Shown: positions 1 through 4,457 of the stretch, in pieces
Position numbering within the stretch: the first letter of the stretch is position 1
Layout: every line of letters starts with the position of its first letter
From: JAGVXH01 sp043810285
GTDB lineage: Archaea; Nanobdellota; Nanobdellia; Pacearchaeales; GW2011-AR1
Assembly: GCA_043810285.1 (NCBI GenBank)
Contig: JBDROH010000005.1
Coordinates: forward strand, 1-5,171
Direction of reading: 5' to 3'
DNA length: 5,171 nt
The notes under the pieces: generated by a model
Databases searched by the model: none
What the model was told of the DNA's origin: nothing
The model's input: the letters and a program-made list of their open reading frames with translations, nothing else
Translations under genes and position numbers: made by a program

Positions 1-117
1 TGGATTAGTTTCTATAGAAATAAATGTTCATTCAAAGAATTTTTGATTTCCCTTTCAAAGGTGTCTAAAAAATGGACGAAAGAAGACAAGAACTATCATA
101 ACGTAATCCCGAGTTAA
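1..117 (+). CDS. C-terminal fragment of a probable transposase (partial)
   Basis: Frame 1 is open from the left edge for 38 codons and stops at TAA 115-117. The peptide is basic and aromatic (it begins WISFYRNK and contains FKEFLISLSK). A Trp followed by a basic stretch and an F-K-x-F-L helix is reminiscent of the C-terminal tails of archaeal IS4-superfamily/ISH3-like transposases, but it is too short for a firm family call. The main support is position: it ends 83 bp before a terminus whose inverted repeat matches the left end of the IS at 4221. A chance open frame of this length in AT-rich DNA is possible. If real, it is the 3' end of the upstream element's transposase. The start and catalytic domain lie outside the window. 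Confidence 0.45.
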   Translation, partial: WISFYRNKCSFKEFLISLSKVSKKWTKEDKNYHNVIPS

Positions 118-159
118 TTATGTTATGGGAGCTCATAGATATCTTGTCTTGGTTTTTTT
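83..159 (+). terminator. Long imperfect hairpin followed by a T-run
   Basis: AAGACAAG (83-90) pairs with CTTGTCTT (143-150), CTAT (93-96) with ATAG (135-138), and an 11 bp stem of 97-107 with 117-127 contains one G-U pair. The apical loop is 108-116, and a 7 nt bulge lies at 128-134. Seven T follow at 153-159. A stem plus T-run suggests a transcription terminator at the end of the upstream transposase gene. The stop codon TAA (115-117) lies at the loop and stem junction, and the 3' arm overlaps the IS end repeat. It could instead insulate the element from outside transcription or be a structured RNA. Termination activity is not shown by sequence alone. Confidence 0.45.
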
Positions 160-200
160 AGTGTGAGCTAGTGAAGAAGGTTTGGGTTGCGGAGATACTG
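135..200. repeat. IS right-end inverted repeat, three blocks
   Basis: The blocks ATAGATATCTT (135-145), GTGTGAG (161-167) and CGGAGATACTG (190-200) are exact reverse complements of 4278-4288, 4256-4262 and 4221-4231. Block spacing is 16 and 23 nt here against 16 and 25 nt there. The sequence between blocks differs: here it contains a T-run, there a promoter. This fits left and right ends of one IS family sharing transposase-binding motifs rather than two copies of the same end. Confidence 0.65.
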
Positions 201-215
201 GTTCTAGCAGAAAAC

Positions 216-223
216 TTTATAAA
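216..223 (+). promoter_or_regulatory. Archaeal TATA box (distal) for the rrp4 operon
   Basis: TTTATAAA at 216-223 is a textbook archaeal TATA box. A start site about 25 nt downstream (around 245-250) would give a leader of roughly 50 nt. No Shine-Dalgarno sequence is seen before the rrp4 start, which makes this promoter less attractive than the proximal one. It lies 16 bp from the IS terminus at 200. The 10-mer ATAAAGCATT spanning it (219-228) recurs at 263-272 next to the proximal box. Confidence 0.45.
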
Positions 224-269
224 GCATTTTTACAAAAAATAATCATAAGATAAGAAAAATTGATAAAGC

Positions 270-277
270 ATTATAAA
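270..277 (+). promoter_or_regulatory. Archaeal TATA box (proximal), leaderless rrp4 start
   Basis: ATTATAAA at 270-277 sits about 23 nt before the first ATG (297) and 29 nt before the second (303). That is the usual distance between an archaeal TATA box and the transcription start. No Shine-Dalgarno sequence lies before either ATG. Together these fit a leaderless transcript starting at or next to the start codon. Confidence 0.5.
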
Positions 278-296
278 TTATAGATTATCTAAACAA

Positions 297-1019
297 ATGA
301 TTATGGAAGGAAGACAAATTGTTGTACCCGGCGAGGTTATCGTGACAGGAAACGAATTTCTGCCTGGCGAGGGCACTTATCGAGACGGTAATGAAGTTGT
401 AGCAGGACGATACGGAATTGTAGATACTTATGAGAAACACGTTAGAGTGGTCCCAATTTCAGGAGCTTATTATCCAAGACGAGGTAATACAATTATCGGA
501 ACCATTGTAGATATCACATTTAACGGGTGGTTGATTGATTTCGGAGGAGCACAAAATGCGTTTTTACCAGTTAGTGAAGTACCAAGATATATAGATAGAA
601 ACGAATTAAGAGAATATTTAGACTTTGGAGAGGCGGTTATTCTTAAGGTTTGGGATGTTAAACCTCGAGGAATCGATGTCTCTATGAAAATGAGAGGTTT
701 CGGAAAAATTGAGGGTGGGATGATTATTTCGATTAATTCAAACAAGGTTCCAAGAATTATTGGGAAAGAAGGGAGTATGGTTAAACTTATTCAGAAGGCA
801 GTAGGTTGTGAAATTACAGTAGGACAGAATGGAAAGATTTGGATTTCTGGAAAAGATTCTGATAGTGAAATTGCTACAAAAAAAATTATAGAATTTATTG
901 CGGATTACTCTACAGTTAATGGGTTAACTGGAAAGGTTGAAAAATTTATTGAGCAACTTGGATTGAAGGTTGATAAGGTCGAGATTATTGCAGAAAATAC
1001 TGATGGAGGCGAAGAGTAA
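297..1019 (+). CDS. rrp4: Exosome complex RNA-binding cap protein Rrp4
   Basis: This is a cap subunit of the archaeal exosome. Three copies sit on the Rrp41-Rrp42 ring and feed RNA into the central channel in the cytoplasm. The 240-residue protein has the family's full architecture. The N-terminal domain (about 1-60) carries the signature RQIVVPGE and the GEGTYRDG turn. An S1 RNA-binding domain (about 63-133) contains IGTIVDITFNGWLIDFG. A KH domain (about 143-205) has the motif IIGKEGSMV, whose G156-K-E-G159 is the GxxG loop, and is followed by GQNGKIWISG. Length is normal for the family. The start is ATG 297 (MIMEGRQ); ATG 303 is equally compatible and loses two residues. There is no Shine-Dalgarno, and a TATA box about 23 nt upstream suggests a leaderless mRNA. 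It is the first gene of the operon, and its TAA overlaps the rrp41 ATG by one base. Confidence 0.96.
   Translation: MIMEGRQIVVPGEVIVTGNEFLPGEGTYRDGNEVVAGRYGIVDTYEKHVRVVPISGAYYPRRGNTIIGTIVDITFNGWLIDFGGAQNAFLPVSEVPRYIDRNELREYLDFGEAVILKVWDVKPRGIDVSMKMRGFGKIEGGMIISINSNKVPRIIGKEGSMVKLIQKAVGCEITVGQNGKIWISGKDSDSEIATKKIIEFIADYSTVNGLTGKVEKFIEQLGLKVDKVEIIAENTDGGEE
1005..1009 (+). promoter_or_regulatory. Shine-Dalgarno for rrp41
   Basis: GGAGG, inside the last codons of rrp4, lies 9 nt before ATG 1019. With the TAATG stop-start overlap it supports translational coupling of rrp4 and rrp41 and fixes the rrp41 start. Confidence 0.75.
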
Positions 1020-1750
1020 TGGCAGTTAAGAAAAGTTTGTATATGGAAAGAGTTGATGGAAGAGCGGTTGATGAGGTTCGGCCAATAATCGCAAAAGTTG
1101 GAATTGTTCCTTCTTCCGATGGAAGTGCTAGTTTTGAAACTGGAGGGACTAAAGCGATTGCTGTTGTTCGAGGACCGAGAACACTTCATCCACAACATCT
1201 GCAGAATCCTAAGACAGGAATATTGAGAGTTAACTATGGTATGATGCCGTTTTCTGTAGGAGACAGAATTAAACCAGGGCCATCGAGAAGAAGTGAGGAA
1301 ATTTCTAAAGTTTGTGAATGGGCTTTGAGTTCGGTTGTTGATTTAAGCGATTTTCCAAATACAGTCGTTGATGTTTTTATCCAAATTCCTAAAGCTGATG
1401 CTGGAACTAGAGTTGCAGGATTAAATGCAGCAGCTATTGCTTTGGCCCATGCAGGAATTCCTATGAAGGAAATGCTCACCGCTATTGCAGTAGGTAAAGC
1501 AGACAAGACATTATTAGTTGACGTAAATAAGGCCGAAGAAGATTTCCACGACGGCGAGGGAGCTACAGATATTCCTATGGCCTTTACTTCTAGAACAAAA
1601 GGAATTGCACTATTACAACTAGACGGAAAGATTTCATCTGCTGAATTGTCTAAGGCAATCGAAATGGGAAAGAAAGCTTGTGAGGAGATACTAAAGGTTC
1701 AAATAAGTGCTCTTAAAAATATAAACAACAAGGAGAATGAAAATGAGTGA
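1019..1750 (+). CDS. rrp41: Exosome catalytic subunit Rrp41 (RNase PH domain)
   Basis: This is the active subunit of the exosome ring: it degrades RNA 3'-5' using phosphate, releasing nucleoside diphosphates, and can run in reverse to add tails. It pairs with Rrp42 in a trimer of dimers. The 243 residues match the family in length. Visible motifs, in order, are RVDGRAVDEVRPI (11-23), GPRTLHPQHLQ (52-62, RNA-contacting region), the phosphate/RNA-binding GPSRRSEEISKV (87-98), DAGTRVAGLNAA (127-138) and the acidic catalytic segment around 172-186. In that segment D175 (EEDF) and D184 (ATDIP) are the likely equivalents of the paired catalytic aspartates. The expected spacing in many archaeal homologues (EDxxGxADxP, from memory) is shorter by about three residues. 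The last 15 residues are Asn/Glu/Lys-rich, a flexible tail. It overlaps rrp4 by 1 nt and rrp42 by 8 nt. Confidence 0.96.
   Translation: MAVKKSLYMERVDGRAVDEVRPIIAKVGIVPSSDGSASFETGGTKAIAVVRGPRTLHPQHLQNPKTGILRVNYGMMPFSVGDRIKPGPSRRSEEISKVCEWALSSVVDLSDFPNTVVDVFIQIPKADAGTRVAGLNAAAIALAHAGIPMKEMLTAIAVGKADKTLLVDVNKAEEDFHDGEGATDIPMAFTSRTKGIALLQLDGKISSAELSKAIEMGKKACEEILKVQISALKNINNKENENE
1731..1735 (+). promoter_or_regulatory. Shine-Dalgarno that decides the rrp42 start
   Basis: AGGAG lies 7 nt before ATG 1743 but only 1 nt before the in-frame ATG at 1737. The second ATG is therefore the better start. The site is inside the rrp41 coding sequence, so translation of the two ring subunits is probably coupled. 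Confidence 0.65.
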
Positions 1751-2564
1751 TTATATAATTCCTAATTTGCAGAAAGAGAAGATTAAAGAATATTTAGCTG
1801 AAGATAAGCGATTTGATGGTAGAAGTTCTAAAGATTATCGAGAGATATTTGTAGAGAAGGGAATCAGTCCTTCTGCAGCATCTTCAGTAAGAGTTAAATT
1901 CGGAAAAACTGAAGTTTATGCAGGAGTTCATTTAGCTGTAACAACTCCTTATCCTGATTCTCCAGATGCAGGAACTTTTATGACTAGTGCTGAATTGCAC
2001 CCAATGGCATCGCAACAGTTTGATATTGGTAGACCTGGAATCACTGCGATTGAACTCGCGAGAGTTATTGATAGAGGAATCCGAGAAAGTGGTTTTATTG
2101 ATTTCAAGAAATTGTGTATCCGAGAAGGTGAAAAAGTTTGGCAAGTTTTTGTCGATATTATTGCAATTAATGACGATGGGAACTTATTAGATGTAGCAGG
2201 ATTAGCAGCATTGGTTGCATTAGGAAATGCTAAGATGCCAGTTTATGATCAAGAAAAAGATGTTATGGAACATAAGTTCACAGACGACCCTATGCCCTTA
2301 TGCAAGGAATCTATGTCCATCAATATGACTTTCCATAAAATTGGAGATAAAATTGTTGCAGATGTTAGCAAAGAGGAAGAAGCTATTTCAGACTTCAGAT
2401 TAAGTATCGCCGTAGGAGATAATGAAGGCGAGCCAAGAATTACTGCTATGCAAAAAGGAAAAGAGGGAATTATCAGTACTGAGGATATGCAAAATATTTT
2501 AAAGCTCGTTGAGGATAAATGGTCAGAACTATTCCCTAAGGTAAAGGAATATGTTTTCAAATAA
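1743..2564 (+). CDS. rrp42: Exosome ring subunit Rrp42 (RNase PH domain, non-catalytic)
   Basis: This is the structural partner of Rrp41. It lacks its own activity in characterised archaea but shapes the active site and binds RNA in the ring. From ATG 1743 it has 273 residues, as expected. Recognisable segments are RFDGRSSKDYR (23-33), VRVKFGKTEVYAGV (49-62), the ELHPMAS region with FDIGRPG (84-99), ELARVIDRGIRESG (104-117) and DGNLLDVAGLAALVALGNAKMP (145-166). Near the C-terminus are the DVSKEEEAISDFRLSIAV segment, which replaces the usual DPTxEEE motif, and ITAMQKGKEG. The order rrp4-rrp41-rrp42 is the classical archaeal exosome operon. The start at 1743 rather than 1737 is chosen for Shine-Dalgarno spacing. 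It overlaps the end of rrp41 by 8 nt and stops 1 nt before the preferred rpoK start. Confidence 0.95.
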   Translation: MSDYIIPNLQKEKIKEYLAEDKRFDGRSSKDYREIFVEKGISPSAASSVRVKFGKTEVYAGVHLAVTTPYPDSPDAGTFMTSAELHPMASQQFDIGRPGITAIELARVIDRGIRESGFIDFKKLCIREGEKVWQVFVDIIAINDDGNLLDVAGLAALVALGNAKMPVYDQEKDVMEHKFTDDPMPLCKESMSINMTFHKIGDKIVADVSKEEEAISDFRLSIAVGDNEGEPRITAMQKGKEGIISTEDMQNILKLVEDKWSELFPKVKEYVFK

Positions 2565-2565
2565 A

Positions 2566-2958
2566 ATGATGACTAATGAATTTTCAAAATATGAACGGGC
2601 ACGAATTATTGGGGCTCGAGGCTTACAAATTTCTATGGATGCACCAATTTTAATGGAAATGAGTGAAGAGGAATTAGAAGGCGTTAATTATGATCCTTTA
2701 GTTATTGCGGAAAAAGAACTTGATAGTGGAGTTTTACCTATCTCTGTTAATAGACCAATGCCTGAGCGAAAAGAGGAAGACATTAAGAAGATGAAAGTTG
2801 AAGAAACTAATGTTTCGGATGCCCAGAAAGAACAAATTGAAAAAGAAGAAGAAAGGGATATTGCTAGTGGTGGAGAGATGTTAGAACTTGCTAATTCCGA
2901 CGAGGAATCTAAAATTGAAGAAATTTTGGACGATGCCGGTTCTGAAGAAGGAGAGTAA
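2566..2958 (+). CDS. rpoK: RNA polymerase subunit K (Rpb6/omega homologue) with acidic C-terminal tail
   Basis: This is a core RNA polymerase subunit that helps assemble and stabilise the largest subunit; it is the archaeal counterpart of eukaryotic Rpb6 and bacterial omega. Residues 7-67 (numbered from ATG 2566) hold the family signature: SKYERARIIGARGLQISMDAP, then YDPLVIAEKELDSGVLPISVNRPMPE. Within it G19 and D25 replace the usual Ala and Gly of ARALQISMGAP. The remaining 63 residues (68-130) are unusual: 24 Asp/Glu against 8 Lys/Arg, probably disordered or coiled. Archaeal RpoK is normally only about 55-90 residues. ATG 2551 is an alternative start that adds five residues, overlaps rrp42 and has a weak AAGGT eight nt upstream; ATG 2569 is also possible. 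It is co-transcribed with the exosome genes, and the rpoK-eno order is a known archaeal arrangement. Confidence 0.92.
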   Translation: MMTNEFSKYERARIIGARGLQISMDAPILMEMSEEELEGVNYDPLVIAEKELDSGVLPISVNRPMPERKEEDIKKMKVEETNVSDAQKEQIEKEEERDIASGGEMLELANSDEESKIEEILDDAGSEEGE

Positions 2959-2989
2959 GTTTTATTAATGTTCTTTTAGTTTTACTAGT

Positions 2990-4186
2990 ATGTTTATTAG
3001 GGAAGTGATACTGAGTTTTATAAAGAATTCTCGTGGCGAGAGGACTGTGCAGATTTTATTGGTAACTTATGAAGGACGGTTTAAAGTGTCCGCACCGTCG
3101 GGAAAATCAAAAGGAAAACATGAAGTACCGCCGTATAATTCTAATGGGATTGATAGAAGTATGAAGATGTTGCGTTTTTTTTGCAAAAGGTTAGAAAACA
3201 AAAATTTTATGATTAGGAAAATTGATGATTTGAAAATAGTTGTAGAGTTAGTAAGGAGATTTGAAACGAGGTATGGAAGATTTGGAGGAAATGTAACTTA
3301 TGCCCTCGAGAGTGTATTCTTGAAAGCAGCAGCAGCCGACAATAACAAAGAACTTTGGGAATTTATTAACAATGAGGTAAATAGGGGATTGAAACCAAAA
3401 ATGCCGATGCCCGTCGGGAATTGTATCGGAGGGGGTTTGCATTCTAAGTTGATTAAAGGTAAGCGACCAGATTTTCAAGAGTTCTTACTGATTCCTAAAG
3501 AAAAGACTTTTTCGAGAGCAGCGACGGTAAATTTGAGAGCTTATGAATATGCTCGGAAATTATTAAAAGCACGAGGTAGAAATGATGAGGGTGCTTGGAG
3601 GACCAATAAAACAAATGAAGAAGTTCTTGATATTATGAAAATTGTTGCGAAAAAATACAAACTGCGAATAGGCTTAGATATCGCAGCTTCTACGTTTTAC
3701 GATAAAGGTTATTATAATTACAAAAATAAAGCTTTGATTCGAGATAAGGTAGATCAAGCAGATTACATCGAGAGGTTGATTAAGAAGTATAATCTTTTTT
3801 ATATTGAGGATGGAATACAAGAAGAGGATTTTTCAGGGTTTAAGGAAATTTTGAATGCTGTTAAAAAAGGAATTTTAATTGTTGGAGATGATTTGACGAC
3901 GACTAATTTAAAGTTAGTGCGACGAGCAGTGAATGGAGGAGCAATCAATGCAATGATAATTAAGCCTAACCAAATTGGGTCAATCATTGAAGTTAGAGAT
4001 GTTGTAAATTTCTGTAAAAAAAATAAGATTACTATGATTTTCTCTCATCGATCTGGAGAGACAATGGACGACACTCTTGCAGATTATTGCGTCGGATTTG
4101 GTGGGCAGTTTATTAAAACTGGAATTTTTGGTCGGGAACGGTTGATTAAGTTGAAAAGGGTTATGGATATTGAGAAGAAAATGTAA
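2990..4186 (+). CDS. eno: Enolase (phosphopyruvate hydratase), divergent
   Basis: Enolase interconverts 2-phosphoglycerate and phosphoenolpyruvate in glycolysis and gluconeogenesis; it is cytoplasmic and Mg-dependent. The 398 residues are slightly shorter than the usual 410-435. All key residues are visible by comparison with yeast enolase: S40 in the SGKSKGKHE loop, H151, E164 (FQEF), E200 (NDEGA), metal ligands D230 (GLDIAAS), E273 (YIEDG) and D300 or D301 (GDDL), base K325 (IIKPNQIGS), H353-R354-S355 (SHRSGET) and K376 (IKTG). It departs from consensus at SGKSKG for SGASTG, T235 where Glu is usual, G275 for Pro after IED, and a shortened GIFGRERL segment. An active enzyme is the likely reading. 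The start at 2990 aligns with the usual MxIRxIxxRxIxxSRG beginning; no Shine-Dalgarno is seen. TTTATTAA at 2961-2968 is placed to act as an internal promoter, but this is weak. It follows rpoK by 31 nt and ends 34 nt before the downstream IS. Confidence 0.93.
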   Translation: MFIREVILSFIKNSRGERTVQILLVTYEGRFKVSAPSGKSKGKHEVPPYNSNGIDRSMKMLRFFCKRLENKNFMIRKIDDLKIVVELVRRFETRYGRFGGNVTYALESVFLKAAAADNNKELWEFINNEVNRGLKPKMPMPVGNCIGGGLHSKLIKGKRPDFQEFLLIPKEKTFSRAATVNLRAYEYARKLLKARGRNDEGAWRTNKTNEEVLDIMKIVAKKYKLRIGLDIAASTFYDKGYYNYKNKALIRDKVDQADYIERLIKKYNLFYIEDGIQEEDFSGFKEILNAVKKGILIVGDDLTTTNLKLVRRAVNGGAINAMIIKPNQIGSIIEVRDVVNFCKKNKITMIFSHRSGETMDDTLADYCVGFGGQFIKTGIFGRERLIKLKRVMDIEKKM

Positions 4187-4220
4187 TTTAGAACTTAAGA
4201 TTTTTAATCCAATAATCTCT

Positions 4221-4288
4221 CAGTATCTCCGAAAGCAATTCTTAATTATTAAATACTCACACAAGGCTTAAATATATAAGATATCTAT
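4221..4288. repeat. IS left-end inverted repeat, three blocks
   Basis: CAGTATCTCCG (4221-4231), CTCACAC (4256-4262) and AAGATATCTAT (4278-4288) mirror the blocks at 190-200, 161-167 and 135-145. The innermost block is also half of a perfect 6 bp palindrome, ATATCT (4281-4286) and AGATAT (4290-4295), just before the DUF2080 start codon. These are likely protein-binding motifs of the element. Confidence 0.65.
4267..4278 (+). promoter_or_regulatory. Archaeal TATA box for the IS genes
   Basis: CTTAAATATATA ends 18 nt before ATG 4296, and its centre is about 23 nt away. This fits a leaderless or nearly leaderless transcript of the DUF2080-transposase operon. It lies inside the left inverted-repeat region, between blocks two and three, so a bound transposase or DUF2080 protein could block it. 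Confidence 0.55.
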
Positions 4289-4295
4289 TAGATAT

Positions 4296-4457
4296 ATGAA
4301 GAAAGTATCTATAAATATGGAATCTAAGCTTAATCTGAAAAACATAGTTGGATTTATCAGGCGAAAGGTGACTAAATTTGGAACTTCTGCGAAAGTAGAT
4401 TGCCCAAAAGAATATTTGGGAAAAACAGTGTATCTTGTTATTACCGACGATGAATAA
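4296..4457 (+). CDS. DUF2080 family transposase-associated protein
   Basis: This is a 53-residue protein. The conserved core GFIRRKVTKFGTSAKVDCP, then YLGKTVYLVI, is characteristic of the DUF2080 transposon-encoded proteins found beside transposases in archaeal genomes. Its biochemical role is not established. The segment RKVTKFGTSAKVDCPKEYLG resembles the AbrB/MazE swapped-hairpin pattern (basic strand, G-x-S/A, then P-K-x-x-x-G), so a DNA-binding regulator of transposition is a reasonable inference. A palindrome lies at 4281-4295, directly before the start. It is translated from ATG 4296 with no Shine-Dalgarno and a TATA box about 23 nt upstream. Its last codons overlap the transposase start by 8 nt (ATGAATAA), implying coupled translation. 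Confidence 0.85.
   Translation: MKKVSINMESKLNLKNIVGFIRRKVTKFGTSAKVDCPKEYLGKTVYLVITDDE

Larger units (their letters stand above)
1..200 (+). mobile_element. Right end of an upstream insertion sequence (partial)
   Basis: Three short blocks near the end of this stretch (135-145, 161-167, 190-200) are reverse complements of blocks at the start of the downstream IS (4278-4288, 4256-4262, 4221-4231), in matching order and almost identical spacing. Similarity stops after position 200 (GGAGATACTG), so that is taken as the outer terminus. The element is read as lying in + orientation, because an open frame from the left edge ends at 117. In addition, no minus-strand copy of the small DUF2080 gene, which begins the downstream element, is found where a left end would put it. 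Its left end and most of its transposase lie outside the window. It ends only 16 bp before the first promoter box of the rrp4 operon. The interpretation as an IS end is inference from the paired repeats. Confidence 0.6.

Noticed and set aside
1..200. Upstream IS in minus orientation, with its left end at 200
   Set aside because: By register with the downstream left end, a minus-strand DUF2080 start should lie near 125-127, but none is found there and no DUF2080-like frame exists on that strand.
161..217. Possible small RNA or 5S-like fragment, with GCTAG (167-171) and CTAGC (204-208) as a stem
   Set aside because: The 5 bp stem crosses the inferred IS terminus at 200. There are no clear C/D or H/ACA boxes, and the GGAGATACTG string is explained by the IS repeat.
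470..745. Minus-strand open frame inside rrp4
   Set aside because: Antisense to strongly conserved S1-domain coding sequence; its translation shows no family pattern.
905..1198. Minus-strand open frame across the rrp4-rrp41 junction
   Set aside because: Antisense to two confident genes; Ser/Asn-rich low-information translation.
1234..1506. Minus-strand open frame inside rrp41
   Set aside because: Shadow of the RNase PH domain coding sequence, no recognisable product.
1932..2560. Overlapping open frames on both strands inside rrp42
   Set aside because: All lie within the well-supported rrp42 gene and look like frame shadows.
2961..2968. TTTATTAA as an internal promoter for eno
   Set aside because: Spacing to ATG 2990 (about 25 nt) is suitable, but the sequence is weak and such strings are common at this base composition; noted only under eno.
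4196..4210. T5 run after the enolase stop as operon terminator
   Set aside because: Five T in AT-rich DNA without a stem is too weak to call, although archaeal terminators can be simple T-runs.
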